Shown here piece after piece: positions 27,150 through 41,546 of a stretch of DNA of 64,000 nt (the stretch's first letter is position 1; each line of letters starts with the position of its first letter). The stretch is from NCBI RefSeq assembly GCF_014637345.1, contig NZ_BMEX01000005.1:1-64000 (forward strand), read 5' to 3'. The notes beneath the pieces are model-generated. The model searched no databases. It was not told the origin of the DNA and saw nothing but the letters and a program-made list of their open reading frames with translations. Source of the DNA: Kroppenstedtia guangzhouensis (GTDB taxonomy: Bacteria; Bacillota; Bacilli; Thermoactinomycetales; DSM-45169). The position numbers and the translations under genes are program-made.

Positions 27150-27172
27150 GCCGGACCGTCGGTCCGGCTGAA
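27150..27172 (-). terminator. possible terminator after eno
   Basis: A perfect 19-base palindrome (GCCGGACC-GTC-GGTCCGGC) lies just after the eno stop. The following T-run is weak, so efficiency is uncertain. Confidence 0.45.
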
Positions 27173-27177
27173 AAACA

Positions 27178-30025
<2,848 letters not shown>

Positions 30026-30029
<4 letters not shown>

Positions 30030-30796
30030 CCCAGATCCCCCCGTCGGGCAGCAGCTTCCACCAGCCTGGCAAAAGAATCGGAATCCAGGCTGGCCCCCCC
30101 GACCAGAGCACCGTCAATCTCTCCCGATTGGAGAAAGGTTTCGATATTATCCGGTTTGACACTGCCTCCGTACAGAATTCGGACTTGATTAGCCACTTGT
30201 TGATCAAACTGATCCGCCACACTTTTTCGGATGAACCGAATTACATCCGTTGCGTCCTCTGCAGTGGCCGATCGGCCGGTACCGATCGCCCAGACCGGCT
30301 CATAGGCCAGTATGAGATGACAGACCTCCCTGGAACTTAACCCTTGGATGGCGGCCACCACCTGCTCCCGAACCAACTCCCGGGTGCGTCCCGCCTCCCG
30401 TTCCTCCAAGGTTTCCCCCACACAGACGATGGGAGTGAGCTGATGATCCAAGGCCGACCGGGTCTTGAGACGGACCGTTTCGTCTGTCTCCGCAAAGTAT
30501 GCCCGCCGCTCGGAATGACCGATGATAACGTGGGTCACTGCCAACGCTGTCAGCATGGACGGGCTGATCTCACCGGTGTACGCCCCTTCCTCCTCCCAAT
30601 GCATGTTTTGTGCTCCGATCCGGATTCCGCTCTCTTTCGCTTCTTTCACCAAAGCGGGCAACGTGACAAAAGGAGCGCACACCACGGTCTCCACGCGATC
30701 CCTGTTATCGGCGAGCTTTACCCTTGAGAAAAACTCCAAAGCTTCCGCCACGGTTTTGTACATTTTCCAATTTCCCGCGATGACCGATGTTCGCAA
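30026..30796 (-). CDS. tpiA: triosephosphate isomerase
   Basis: This encodes 256 residues from a TTG start with GGTGGTGA upstream. It has the TIM barrel with GNWKMYK, the catalytic His in IGHSERR, the catalytic Glu in [11 protein letters not shown], and the phosphate loop [10 protein letters not shown]. It interconverts dihydroxyacetone phosphate and glyceraldehyde-3-phosphate. It lies between pgk and gpmI in the operon, as in Bacillus. Confidence 0.98.
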
Positions 30797-30814
30797 TGTG
30801 AATCACCACCCTGA

Positions 30815-31996
30815 TCACTTGTTTTGGAGTACTGCCACTCCGGGCAGCGTTTTCCCTTCCATCAATTCCAGGGAAGCGCCACCGCCGGTGGAGATGTGAC
30901 CCACCTGTTCCGCCAGACCTGATTTTTTAACAGCCGCCACGGAATCTCCCCCACCGATTATAGTCATCCCCGTGCAGGCGGCGACTGCCCGGCCAACGGC
31001 AAAAGTGCCTTCGGCAAACCGATCAAATTCGAAAACACCCATGGGTCCGTTCCAGATCACCAATTTGGAGGTGTGGATCACATCGGCGAAGACCTCCCGG
31101 GTCTTCGGACCGATATCCAGTCCCATGGAATCTTGGGGGATCGCCTCCACATCCACCAGCTTCGCCGGGGCATCGGGAGCAAAAGACGTGGCCACCACCG
31201 CATCCACAGGCAAGAGAAGACGAACCCCCTTTTGTTCCGCCTTTTTCATGAAGGTTCTGGCTTGATCGAGCTTTTCCGACTCCAGCAGGGATTGGCCGAC
31301 CTCCACCCCTTTGGCTTTGAGGAAAGTGAAGGAGAGTCCGCCCCCGATAAGGAGGTTGTCCACCTTATCCAACAGGTTGTCGATGACACCAATCTTGTCC
31401 TTCACCTTGGCACCGCCGATAATGGCTGTGAAGGGACGATCGGGATTCTGCAAAGCCTGCCCCAGGGTTTCCAGTTCCCGCTGCATCAGGAATCCCGCCA
31501 CAGCCGGCAGATGTTCGGCAATGCCGGCCGTGGAAGCATGGGCCCGGTGGGCAGTGCCAAAGGCATCGTTCACGTAGAGATCGGCCAGCTTAGCAAAGGC
31601 CCGGGACAATTCCGGGTCATTTTTTTCCTCGCCAGGACAGAAGCGGACGTTCTCCAGCAGGAGGATATCCCCCTCTTTCAATCCGGCAACTTCTTTCTCC
31701 ACTTCTTCTCCCACTGTCTGATCGGTCTTAACCACCGATTGGCCCAGCAGTTGGGAGAGGCGCTCGGCGACGGGAGTGAGTCGTAACTCCTCCACCACCT
31801 TCCCCTTGGGCCTTCCCAAATGGCTGGCCAGGATCACCTTGGCTCCATGTACCGTCAGATGGCGGATCGTCGGCAGAGCAGCCCGGATCCGGTTGTCATC
31901 GGTGATTTCTCCCTGATCCAGCGGCACATTGAAATCGACTCGGCAAAAGACGCGCTTTCCTCTGACATCCACATCCAGGATCGACAGCTTGTTCAT
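30815..31996 (-). CDS. pgk: phosphoglycerate kinase
   Basis: This encodes 393 residues with a GAGGAGG site. The substrate motif [12 protein letters not shown], the basic patch [24 protein letters not shown] and the nucleotide loop [12 protein letters not shown] are all present. It transfers phosphate from 1,3-bisphosphoglycerate to ADP. It lies 69 bases after gap. Confidence 0.98.
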   Translation of the reverse strand: MNKLSILDVDVRGKRVFCRVDFNVPLDQGEITDDNRIRAALPTIRHLTVHGAKVILASHLGRPKGKVVEELRLTPVAERLSQLLGQSVVKTDQTVGEEVEKEVAGLKEGDILLLENVRFCPGEEKNDPELSRAFAKLADLYVNDAFGTAHRAHASTAGIAEHLPAVAGFLMQRELETLGQALQNPDRPFTAIIGGAKVKDKIGVIDNLLDKVDNLLIGGGLSFTFLKAKGVEVGQSLLESEKLDQARTFMKKAEQKGVRLLLPVDAVVATSFAPDAPAKLVDVEAIPQDSMGLDIGPKTREVFADVIHTSKLVIWNGPMGVFEFDRFAEGTFAVGRAVAACTGMTIIGGGDSVAAVKKSGLAEQVGHISTGGGASLELMEGKTLPGVAVLQNK

Positions 31997-32065
31997 CGGC
32001 TTCCTCCTCGAAAAGCATAGAGAAAGAGGAGAGCCTTCCTCTCTCCTCTCTTTTTCTCCTCTATT

Positions 32066-34143
<2,078 letters not shown>

Positions 34144-34158
34144 GGCATCCTCCCGATC

Positions 34159-34195
34159 GGGACAGAAAACGTCCCTCATGACAAAATACGTCCCA
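34159..34195 (-). promoter_or_regulatory. CggR operator
   Basis: On the minus strand two direct repeats GGGAC-N6-TGTC are separated by four bases, 16 bases or more upstream of the cggR start. This matches the known Bacillus arrangement of two such half-operators, with one base less between them. It implies autoregulation and fructose-1,6-bisphosphate-responsive control of the whole operon. Confidence 0.85.
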
Positions 34196-34304
34196 TTCAA
34201 GTTAAAAAAAAAGAGACAGCATCATCCATTTCAATTGTAGTCTATTTCAGCTCCCTTGACAAGAGGAACTGGTGGAATCCGGGTGCATATCAGCCGCTCT
34301 TTTT

Positions 34305-35711
34305 TTATGAGTCGAACCTCCGTCTCGCCTGGGAGGAACTGATCCCCATCTCTTCCCGATACTTGGCGACGGTTCTGCGGGATATGCGGATTCCCGCTTC
34401 TTGAAGCCGATCTGCAATCTTCTGGTCGGACAATGGTTTTCCCTTATTCTCCCCTTTGATCATCTGCTCAATCCGATCCTTTACACTTCGGGCGGATGTA
34501 TTCCCCCCGCCTTGATTGGAGACACCGGAAGGAAAGAAAAAGCGGAAAGGGAACAACCCCCGGGGCGTCTGGATATATTTATGCCGGGTTGCCCTGCTCA
34601 CCGTCGATTCATGCAGCTCAAGCTCTTCCGCCACTTCCCGCAGGGTCAAGGGTTTCAAACCGGAGATCCCATGTTCGAAAAAGTCCCGCTGCACACCGAT
34701 AATGGCCCTGCTGACCCGATACAGAGTGTTTCGTCTTTGTTCGATACTTTTTAACAGCCACATGGCCGATTGAATCCGTTCCTTGATATAGGCGGCGGCT
34801 TGGTGGGCCCCTTCATTATTTTCACGGAGAATCCGTTCATACTGAGTGCTGATGCCCAGACGGGGAATAACACCCTCATTCACCCATACTTCCCACTCCC
34901 CGTGCACCTTTTCCACAGTCACATCAGGAAAAATATAGTGGGGACTCTCTCCGTGGCAGGCGTGGCCGGGTTTGGGATTCAGCTTCCGGATCCGGTCGGC
35001 GGCATCCTGAACTTCCACTGTGGTTCTATTTAAAGCCTTGGCCACTTTTTTCAGCTTTCCCTCGGCCAAATCCTGTAGGTGAAAGCTCACAATTTCGAGA
35101 GCCAACGGATCAGGATCTCCCTGCCGTTTCAGTTGGAGTGTCAGACATTCCGCCAGATTCCGGGCCCCCACACCCGCTGGATCCAATCCCTGCACCACCT
35201 CCAAGGATACAACAAAGTCTTGCTCCTGGATATTAAAGCGCTTACATAGTTGTTCACAATCCAACCTCAAGTAACCGTCCTCATCCAAATTTCCAATGAT
35301 GTAACGGCAGATCTGATAAGTGTGAGAATCTATGGAAAGGTAGCGAAGCTGTTCTTCCAGAACCCCGGAGAGACTGGGAGTCGAGTCGGCGATCCGGTCT
35401 ACCGGATGCCCTTCTTCCTCATCATGGGTGGATGAGGATCGCCCAAGGGTCCCGCCACCCCTCATAAACGCCCCCCAATCCGCCAGTCGTTCCGCACTTT
35501 CGGTCCCCACCGGGTCCGGTTCCGCCATCGGGGCGGAGTCTTCAATTTCCAACACCGGGTTTTCAACCGCCTGATCTTGTATATACTGTATAAGGTCCAC
35601 TGCTGAAAGTTGAAGCACCTGGATCGCTTGGCGCAATTCAGGGGTCATCACCAACTTCATCCGCTGATCCTGAATCAATCCGTAACCCATGGATAAAGCC
35701 ATTTCCGTCAC
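34305..35711 (-). CDS. rpoN: RNA polymerase sigma-54 factor
   Basis: This encodes 468 residues. It has an N-terminal activator-interacting region (QRMKLVMTPELRQAIQVLQL, rich in Gln and Leu), a core-binding domain (about 120-310), a DNA-binding domain with an HTH (LELHESTVSRATRHKY), and an RpoN box near the end (SRRTVAKYREE, with Ser in place of the usual leading Ala). Sigma-54 needs enhancer-binding ATPases; none is in this window. It lies directly upstream of cggR, as in Geobacillus-type genomes. Confidence 0.95.
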   Translation of the reverse strand: MTEMALSMGYGLIQDQRMKLVMTPELRQAIQVLQLSAVDLIQYIQDQAVENPVLEIEDSAPMAEPDPVGTESAERLADWGAFMRGGGTLGRSSSTHDEEEGHPVDRIADSTPSLSGVLEEQLRYLSIDSHTYQICRYIIGNLDEDGYLRLDCEQLCKRFNIQEQDFVVSLEVVQGLDPAGVGARNLAECLTLQLKRQGDPDPLALEIVSFHLQDLAEGKLKKVAKALNRTTVEVQDAADRIRKLNPKPGHACHGESPHYIFPDVTVEKVHGEWEVWVNEGVIPRLGISTQYERILRENNEGAHQAAAYIKERIQSAMWLLKSIEQRRNTLYRVSRAIIGVQRDFFEHGISGLKPLTLREVAEELELHESTVSRATRHKYIQTPRGLFPFRFFFPSGVSNQGGGNTSARSVKDRIEQMIKGENKGKPLSDQKIADRLQEAGIRISRRTVAKYREEMGISSSQARRRFDS

Positions 35712-35928
35712 CTCCGCGTGTTCAGTATATGTGCTTCTCTCCGCCTTGGATGCAACTTCCAGGCCGATTTTCAGATGTTCAAAGGGAGGTTGTCGGTAAT
35801 CTTCAGGTTTATTTTATCATAAAGGCCCCTTTGTTTCCTCACCTCTTCCGACAGCAGAATCAACCTTCTTTCAGGCTGCCATACACGCCGGCGAACAATT
35901 CCGACTATAACTAACTCCAATCGACCTC

Positions 35929-35957
35929 TTGCTTTTTCTTCAGAGCTTGGTTATAAT
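35929..35957 (+). promoter_or_regulatory. sigma-A promoter of tRNA-Arg
   Basis: TTGCTT (35929-35934), a 17-base spacer and TATAAT (35952-35957) lie 30 bases before the tRNA. Confidence 0.75.
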
Positions 35958-35987
35958 GATTTTTGTCGCTGGTTAATTTAATTTTAT

Positions 35988-36062
35988 GCGCCTATAGCTC
36001 AGGGGATAGAGCACTGGTCTCCGGAACCAGGTGCCCAGGTTCGAATCCTGGTAGGCGCACCA
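35988..36062 (+). tRNA. tRNA-Arg (anticodon CCG)
   Basis: This is 75 bases with encoded CCA. The acceptor is GCGCCTA/TAGGCGC, the anticodon stem CTGGT/ACCAG with loop CTCCGGA, and the T arm CCAGG-TTCGAATC-CTGG. It reads CGG codons. It has its own promoter and terminator, so it is monocistronic. Confidence 0.95.
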
Positions 36063-36068
36063 AAAGAG

Positions 36069-36100
36069 ACGGCAGCCATCCTGGTTGCCGTTTTTCTTTT
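36069..36100 (+). terminator. terminator of tRNA-Arg
   Basis: ACGGCAGCCA-TCC-TGGTTGCCGT is followed by TTTTCTTTT, starting seven bases after the tRNA. Confidence 0.9.
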
Positions 36101-36110
36101 ACACCTTGTT

Positions 36111-36150
36111 CTGACCTATCTTGACCTTAGGAATTTGACTGGGTTATGAT
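36111..36150 (+). promoter_or_regulatory. clpP promoter with CtsR operator
   Basis: CTGACCTATCTTGACC (36111-36126) matches the CtsR heptad repeat; its complement reads GGTCAAGATAGGTCAG. It overlaps the -35 TTGACC (36121-36126). The -10 TATGAT follows at 36145-36150 after 18 bases. Binding of CtsR would block RNA polymerase until heat or protein stress, as known for clp genes of Firmicutes. Confidence 0.8.
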
Positions 36151-36181
36151 GGGTATATGTTATCCCAGAGGAGGGACCGTG

Positions 36182-36766
36182 ATGAACCTGATTCCCTATG
36201 TGGTTGAACAGACCAATCGTGGCGAACGATCCTATGATATCTATTCCCGCCTACTGAAAGACCGGATCATCTTCCTCGGCAGCGAGATCAATGACGCTGT
36301 AGCCAATACCATCGTGGCCCAGATTCTCTTCTTGCAAACCGAAGACCCCAACAAAGACATCCAGTTGTATATCAATTCACCGGGAGGATCCATCTCTGCG
36401 GGGTTTGCCATCTATGACACGATGCAGCATGTCAAGTGCGATATTCAGACCATATGCATCGGGATGGCTGCCTCCATGGGCGCCTTCCTTCTTTCCTCCG
36501 GCACCAAGGGCAAACGGTTGGCCCTTCCCAACAGTGAAGTGATGATCCATCAACCCCTCGGCGGCGCTCAAGGGCAGGCATCGGACATCGAGATCAGTGC
36601 CAAGCGCATCCTGCGCATGCGGGATCGTCTCAATCAACTCCTTTCCGAGCAGACCGGCCAACCCTTGAAGAAAATCCAGCAGGATACCGACCGGGACCAC
36701 TTCATGTCGGCGGAGGAGGCCAAGAAGTACGGGCTGATCGACAAAATCATCGAGCATCAAAAGTGA
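36182..36766 (+). CDS. clpP: ATP-dependent Clp protease proteolytic subunit
   Basis: This encodes 194 residues from the ATG at 36182, seven bases after AGGAGG. The catalytic triad is Ser98 (GMAASMG), His123 (MIHQP) and Asp172 (TDRDHF). The first residues [10 protein letters not shown] are the usual short propeptide and axial loop. It forms the tetradecameric barrel used by ClpX and ClpC and would degrade tmRNA-tagged proteins. Confidence 0.98.
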   Translation: MNLIPYVVEQTNRGERSYDIYSRLLKDRIIFLGSEINDAVANTIVAQILFLQTEDPNKDIQLYINSPGGSISAGFAIYDTMQHVKCDIQTICIGMAASMGAFLLSSGTKGKRLALPNSEVMIHQPLGGAQGQASDIEISAKRILRMRDRLNQLLSEQTGQPLKKIQQDTDRDHFMSAEEAKKYGLIDKIIEHQK

Positions 36767-36781
36767 CATTCTCAGTCATCA

Positions 36782-36813
36782 CCGCGGACTTTTTCGGATC
36801 CGCGGCTTTTTTT
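36782..36813 (+). terminator. terminator of clpP
   Basis: CCGCGGA pairs with TCCGCGG across a ten-base loop and is followed by CTTTTTTT, 16 bases after the stop. Confidence 0.9.
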
Positions 36814-36872
36814 ATGGAGAAATCGCCTCCCCAGAAAAACAACGGATTGAAACCCGATCGTTCTTTCCCCCT

Positions 36873-37008
36873 GGAAGAGTTGTAAAAAAGCTGTTCACAG
36901 GGAGGTTCGGTTTTCACATGAAATGATTTTGGCAGTTAAAAACAACGACAAGGTCATTTGAAACCCAATCCCGACCGGCCCGGCCAACACTAATTCACAA
37001 CGCTTCTG
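36873..37008. repeat. family A palindromic repeat, copy 3
   Basis: Left end GGAAGAGTTGTAA and right end TCACAACGCTTCTGG. The interior is nearly identical to the copy at 25982 over ATGATTTTGGCAGTT and AACAACGA-AAGGTCAT. Between it and 37209 nothing else is recognised. Confidence 0.8.
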
Positions 37009-37209
37009 GTGAGTATTGGATTAAACGTCCTTCTCCAAAACACGGGGAGAAGAGATCATGACATGAATTTCCCCCTTCATAAAAACGCCCTCCCTCTTCC
37101 TGAAATTCATTAAAAGTTAACCTCTCCTCCCCCTGCCCCCCTCGAACAGGGTTAAGATAAAGATAGAGTTCGTGGGAGATTTCGGTTGATCCGAGGAGGT
37201 GCCTACACG

Positions 37210-37308
37210 ATGAATTCTTTTGACAGACAGGATCGAATCTTGTTTTGGGTCTCCGTTTCGATCGGTTTGGTGATGCTCCTCTCCCTTGTGGGCCGAATTT
37301 TCCGCTGA
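37210..37308 (+). CDS. 32-residue single-span membrane microprotein
   Basis: ATG is preceded by GAGGAGGTG. The product begins MNSFDRQDRILF, has one hydrophobic span (VSVSIGLVMLLSLVG) and ends RIFR. The strong ribosome binding site and clear topology suggest a real gene. The function is unknown. It is upstream of the wall-anchored protein gene. Confidence 0.5.
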   Translation: MNSFDRQDRILFWVSVSIGLVMLLSLVGRIFR

Positions 37309-37475
37309 TACTTTGTTGCGGATACAAAGCTTTCCGTATCTTCGGTCAATCTGTGGATCCCTCATGGTTATCGGCTTTTTCGTTGTTTTTTTACCGAATT
37401 TTTAATTGCCTTTATACAGCTTTGTATGATACGCTAACCTCGGGTATGCGATGGGCATGCTGAGGAGGACATGCT

Positions 37476-38186
37476 TTGAGGACTGCCGCGCTCACATTGA
37501 TGTTATTGTTGTTGGCCTTCACGGCAGCACCCTTCGCCTTCGCTGAAACTCCCCAGGAGACTGCTGCCCTCCAAGCCATCTATACCACCAAAGATGGCAA
37601 ACACCAAGTGGAGATCGCCCTTCCCGAGGCGACCCAACCCCGTGGGAGCTGGTTTGTCACTCTGAACGGAAGTGATGAACAAAGCTCACCTGAAGACGCC
37701 GGATTGAAAAAGTTTACCGCCGAATACGACGACCTGGTGCCGGGTAGAAACTATCAGGTCATCGCCGTGTTCTACGGAAAAGATGGCGAACAACCCGTCG
37801 ATCTGGATGGTTGTTTCCAACTCCAGGCCCGGGAGCCCGCCTCTGCAACAGATCCGATTCAACTGAAGGATTGCGGATTTGACAAAATTGCGGAACAGGC
37901 TAAAAAATCAGACGCCGCGAAAAGCGCCGGGACGGCTCCGGTGGATGATCCGGCCACACCCTCGGGCGACGGAAACACCGCCGACTCCGGGAACTCGGAG
38001 CAGGGTACCTCTTCCAGCGAAGAAGAGACCGGAACCTTGCACCACATGAACAGTGGCCAAAAGGAGTCGGGAGGCCCAATGCCGGATACCGCCATTGACA
38101 TTTTCCCGGCTCTGCTCGGATTACTGCTGTTCCTGTTGGGATGCGCCCTTTTGGGCTTCCGTTCCCTGCGTCAACCCGGCAATTGA
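37476..38186 (+). CDS. exported, probably sortase-anchored cell wall protein
   Basis: This encodes 236 residues from TTG, seven bases after GGAGG. A signal peptide lies at about 1-23 (cleavage after AFA). A beta-rich domain (about 30-125) holds two Cys. A flexible Ser/Gly/Glu-rich linker (about 140-198) follows, then MPDTA near 202, a hydrophobic span and the positive tail RSLRQPGN. This C-terminus has sortase-signal layout, with MPDTA resembling the LPDTA/LPDTS signals of Bacillus sortase D substrates. The function of the beta domain is not recognised. Confidence 0.7.
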   Translation: MRTAALTLMLLLLAFTAAPFAFAETPQETAALQAIYTTKDGKHQVEIALPEATQPRGSWFVTLNGSDEQSSPEDAGLKKFTAEYDDLVPGRNYQVIAVFYGKDGEQPVDLDGCFQLQAREPASATDPIQLKDCGFDKIAEQAKKSDAAKSAGTAPVDDPATPSGDGNTADSGNSEQGTSSSEEETGTLHHMNSGQKESGGPMPDTAIDIFPALLGLLLFLLGCALLGFRSLRQPGN

Positions 38187-38513
38187 GACGATCCGGCAGT
38201 CTCCACAGCAGATGCCCGTACCCTTTGGGGTTGAGGAGGATTTCAGCCGAAGTGGGGTCACCGTACATCATTCAAACTTCAGTGATGGAATCTGGATGAA
38301 ACACCCTTGTGATACTATCTACATCAAGATTTAGTATACTTAAACGCCCATCCACCCAAAGACAGACCAAAATGGTCTGTCTCTTTTATTGATTATATAT
38401 AATCAAAAAGACCTAAATGATTTTCTTCCCCATCTATCCAATTTTCTTATTTCGGACCTATGGTTGGAATGTTCTGTCCAAGGGGTGTGAAGAAACTTCC
38501 GAGCCTCGATTCC
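38187..38513. other. intergenic region with one terminator
   Basis: A hairpin with T-run (38358-38391) probably ends transcription of the wall-anchored protein gene. The rest shows no supported gene. Confidence 0.4.
38358..38391 (+). terminator. rho-independent terminator
   Basis: AGACAGACCA-AAA-TGGTCTGTCT is followed by CTTTTATT. Confidence 0.85.
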
Positions 38514-38849
38514 TGGCAAAATCGACCTGATAGCTCCAGGCGGGGATCTCAGGCCTGACTACAACCCCGACACCTTAAGCAGGTCGCGATAACTCCTAGA
38601 GCACCGTCCCCGTGGTAGAAAACGGGAAGGTCGTCGGACATGCCTGGTATGCCTGAACTTCCATGGCCGCTCCCAAAGTGGCGGGGGCCGCCGGAGTGAT
38701 CATCGCCAGACATGGGAAGAACAATCTCTCCCCAGTGTCAGGTGAAGGCGATTCTGAAGCAATCCGCAGAAGATCTCTTCAAAAAGGGATGTGATGAGAA
38801 GAGCGGTTTCGGTTTGGTGAGCATTCCCGACGCACTCAACCGCCGTTAA
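38514..38849 (+). pseudogene. subtilase (peptidase S8) C-terminal remnant
   Basis: The translation shows KIDLIAPGGD, a disturbed stretch, then TSMAAPKVAGAAGVI, the subtilase catalytic-Ser motif. A frameshift follows near 38736, and VKAILKQSAEDLF...SIPDALNRR-stop ends at 38849. The N-terminal half with the Asp and His motifs is gone and at least two frame breaks exist, so it is inactive. Confidence 0.75.
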
Positions 38850-38917
38850 CGATGACTCCCCCGCCGAAGAGGGGGGCTCATCCGAACCCCACCCCCCGAC
38901 TTACTCAGAAAGTACTG

Positions 38918-38936
38918 AATCACAACGCTTTCGGAC
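38918..38936. repeat. end fragment of a family A repeat
   Basis: Only the terminal string TCACAACGCTTTCGG is left, next to the subtilase remnant. The rest of the repeat is missing. Confidence 0.4.
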
Positions 38937-39067
38937 CAAAAAGGTCCGTAGTAGATGATGTCACATAAAAACAACTTTTCGTCTATTGAAACAGTTCGAT
39001 ACCCGTCGTATCATAAGATCAAGAAGGCCAAGACCTTTACAGATAAAGACAGAGACCAGACCAAGAC

Positions 39068-39106
39068 AAAGCGCCGGTCCTCTCGTAGAGGACCGGCGCT
39101 TATTAT
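39068..39106. terminator. bidirectional-looking terminator after the HPr/Crh gene
   Basis: AAGCGCCGGTCCTC pairs with GAGGACCGGCGCTT around a 5-base loop. T-rich sequence follows in the minus direction. Confidence 0.85.
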
Positions 39107-39126
39107 ATGGTTGTCGGGATCGATTC

Positions 39127-39387
39127 TTACAGATCCTCCTTGCTGACAATGGCGGCCAAAGCCTCGATCGCTTGCTCCGCATCGGAACCCTCGGCGGAGA
39201 TGGTGATCTCCGAACCGTGGGCAACCGCCAGGCTCATAATCCCCATGATGCTTTTGGCATTCACTTTTTTATTGTTTTTGCTGACAAAGACTTCGGAGCT
39301 GTACTTGTTGGCCTCCTGGACGAACAGAGCTGCAGGTCGGGCATGGAGCCCGGTTTTCAGGTTGACGGTGACATTTTTTTCTGCCAT
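39127..39387 (-). CDS. crh: HPr-family phosphocarrier at the crh locus
   Basis: This encodes 86 residues from the ATG at 39387. Both regulatory sites are present: His15 in GLHARPAALF and Ser46 in NAKSIMG. The gene order whiA-yvcK-rapZ and the body sequence (LFVQEANKYSSEVFV, SLAVAHGSE) fit Crh, the catabolite-repression HPr. Bacillus Crh, however, has Gln at position 15 and cannot take phosphate from enzyme I. Here the His is kept, so the protein could act in the PTS as well as serving, when Ser46 is phosphorylated, as CcpA cofactor. It may be either ptsH or crh; the symbol is by position. Confidence 0.85.
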   Translation of the reverse strand: MAEKNVTVNLKTGLHARPAALFVQEANKYSSEVFVSKNNKKVNAKSIMGIMSLAVAHGSEITISAEGSDAEQAIEALAAIVSKEDL

Positions 39388-39438
39388 GGGGTCATCCCTC
39401 CATAGAATGTATGGTAAATGGGCTGGGTCACAGTGATT

Positions 39439-39571
39439 TAGAAGCTTTGTGAAAAAGCCGTTCACAGGGAGGATTGGGCTTCAAAGTGATTTTGGAAGGT
39501 CAAAACGATGAAAAGGTCATACGAAACCCCATCCTGGGCGTTTTTAGAACGATTTAAATCACAACCCACTA
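39439..39571. repeat. family A palindromic repeat, copy 4
   Basis: Ends TTAGAAGCTTTGTGA and TCACAACCCACTAG, with interior GTGATTTTGGAAGGT and GATGAAAAGGTCATACG. Its right terminal CTA (39569-39571) is, on the minus strand, the TAG stop codon of whiA. Confidence 0.8.
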
Positions 39572-40513
39572 GTGATCGGTGGATCCCACTTTCAACTTTT
39601 TCGCGATTTCTTCCAGCTTACGGAGGCGGTGGTTGATCGCCGATTTGCTCACCTTTCGTCCAGGAAGCATCTGGCCCAGCTCCGTAAGAGAGATTTCCGG
39701 ATGACGCAACCGGGTCTCCGCCACTTCCCTGAGACGGTCTGGCAATTGATCCAAGCCGATTTCCCTGTCGATCAGACGAATATTTTCCAGCTGCCGCATT
39801 GCAGCTTGAATCGTTTTGTTCAGGTTGGCCGTTTCACAGTTGACAAGCCGGTTGACGGAGTTTCTCATATCCTTCAGGATCCGGACATCCTCAAATCGGA
39901 ACAGGGTGCGATGGGCACCGATGATATTCAGGAATTCGCCGATTTTATCACCCTCTTTGAGATAAACGACAAAGCCCTTTTTTCGTTCAATCCATTTTGC
40001 ATGAAGATGATACTTGTTCATCAGGGAACACAAATCTTCACTGTGGTCCTGATATGTGGAGACGATCTCGAGGTGATAGGATCCGCTGTCCGGATTGTTG
40101 ACCGAACCACTGGCCAGGAAGGCCCCCCGTAAATAGGATCTCACGCAGCATTCTTTTGCCGTCAATCCGGGATCAATCCCGCTGATCCGTTTCATCCCCT
40201 CCCCCAGGATTCGCAAATCCCGGAGAACGTTTTCCGCTTCCCTGGACAGACGCACCGCATAGGTATTGTTCTTCTTTAACCTGACCTTTTTGCGCACGAA
40301 CACTTCCGGCTGTACTTGGTACAGTTCCTTGATCAGAGAGTAAGTGCGACGTGCGATGGCATTGTTTTCAGTGGTAAATTCCAGACTGATCCGACCGTTT
40401 CCGATCAGAACCGTTCCATTCATCCGTACCAATGCCGACAATTCGGCCCGACGGCAACAAAGTGGGGAATCGATACGGGTCAGTTCCTGTTTGGTGGCGG
40501 ATGCAAAGGACAT
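39569..40513 (-). CDS. whiA: sporulation/division regulator WhiA
   Basis: This encodes 314 residues. It has an N-terminal LAGLIDADG-like domain pair (about 5-190, including [20 protein letters not shown] shown as pointer) and a C-terminal HTH ([20 protein letters not shown]). In Bacillus it binds the nucleoid and influences cell division. It is 42 bases downstream of yvcK in the conserved cluster. The stop codon is supplied by a family A repeat. Confidence 0.95.
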   Translation of the reverse strand: MSFASATKQELTRIDSPLCCRRAELSALVRMNGTVLIGNGRISLEFTTENNAIARRTYSLIKELYQVQPEVFVRKKVRLKKNNTYAVRLSREAENVLRDLRILGEGMKRISGIDPGLTAKECCVRSYLRGAFLASGSVNNPDSGSYHLEIVSTYQDHSEDLCSLMNKYHLHAKWIERKKGFVVYLKEGDKIGEFLNIIGAHRTLFRFEDVRILKDMRNSVNRLVNCETANLNKTIQAAMRQLENIRLIDREIGLDQLPDRLREVAETRLRHPEISLTELGQMLPGRKVSKSAINHRLRKLEEIAKKLKVGSTDH

Positions 40514-40555
40514 TATCCATCACTTCCTTCATCCTCGATCACGACCTTCCGACCC

Positions 40556-41524
40556 CTATGCCTGAACCAAACGACGAACCCATCGATTCAATTTGGCGGC
40601 ATCGTGTCGGACCACCTTTTGAAATTGCGTCAGATCATCCGCTATCACCTGACAACCAAACCTCTTCAAACGTTCCATATCCGTCCGAACCATACAGGAT
40701 CCCTCCAGGGCGTAACGTTTTTGAATGGAAGCCGGGGGAATTTCTTTGTTTACAATCACCACATCAAAAAAATTTTCCCCCACATGATCCTGAATGGCGA
40801 TCACATGATCTGCCGCGGTGTAGTGATCCGTTTCCCCCGCCTGGGTCATGATATTACAGATGTATATTTTTTTTGCTTTGGACTTTCGGATGGCGTCCGC
40901 CATCCCTTTGACCAACAAATTGGGCAGGATGCTGGTGTATAAACTGCCGGGGCCGATGATGATTCCATCGGCCGCCTCAATCGCCTGCAAAGCCTCCGGC
41001 AACGGATGAGCCACCTTTGGCTTCAGAAAGACACGGCGGATCCTCCCCCCCGCTTTGGGAATGCGTGACTCCCCCTCCACCACGCGCCCGTCTTCCATAA
41101 CCGCACACAGGCTCACTTCCTCTCCTGTGGAGGGAAGGACCTGGCCGCGGACGGCCAGCACCCGGCTCATATACTGTATAGCATGATTGAAATCCCCAGT
41201 GATATCTTTTAAAGCTGCAAGCATCAAGTTTCCGAGGTTGTGCCCGGCCAAACCGTTTCCATTTCGAAATCGGTATTGCAACACTTGTTCCAGCAAAGGT
41301 TCTGTATCCCCCAGAGCCACCATCACGTTGCGTATATCCCCGGGTGGGGGCATCTGCAGATCATTCCGGATCCGGCCGGAGCTGCCGCCGTCATCAGCGA
41401 CGGTAACAATGGCTGTGATCTCTATGGGGAGTTCTTTCAACCCACGCAACATCACTGACAGGCCGGTTCCTCCTCCCACCACCACGATACGCCGTTTTCG
41501 AAGACAGGCTTCCTTTGTTTTCAT
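40556..41524 (-). CDS. yvcK: gluconeogenesis factor YvcK (GlmR), CofD-like
   Basis: This encodes 322 residues from the ATG at 41524 with AGAGGTG upstream. It has RIVVVGGGTGLSVMLRGLK and TVADDGGSSGRIR, the nucleotide/UDP-sugar binding motifs of the family. In Bacillus it binds UDP-GlcNAc and stimulates GlmS, steering carbon to the cell wall. It lies between rapZ and whiA as expected. Confidence 0.95.
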   Translation of the reverse strand: MKTKEACLRKRRIVVVGGGTGLSVMLRGLKELPIEITAIVTVADDGGSSGRIRNDLQMPPPGDIRNVMVALGDTEPLLEQVLQYRFRNGNGLAGHNLGNLMLAALKDITGDFNHAIQYMSRVLAVRGQVLPSTGEEVSLCAVMEDGRVVEGESRIPKAGGRIRRVFLKPKVAHPLPEALQAIEAADGIIIGPGSLYTSILPNLLVKGMADAIRKSKAKKIYICNIMTQAGETDHYTAADHVIAIQDHVGENFFDVVIVNKEIPPASIQKRYALEGSCMVRTDMERLKRFGCQVIADDLTQFQKVVRHDAAKLNRWVRRLVQA

Positions 41525-41546
41525 GGTGGACACCTCTTGTTCTCTG

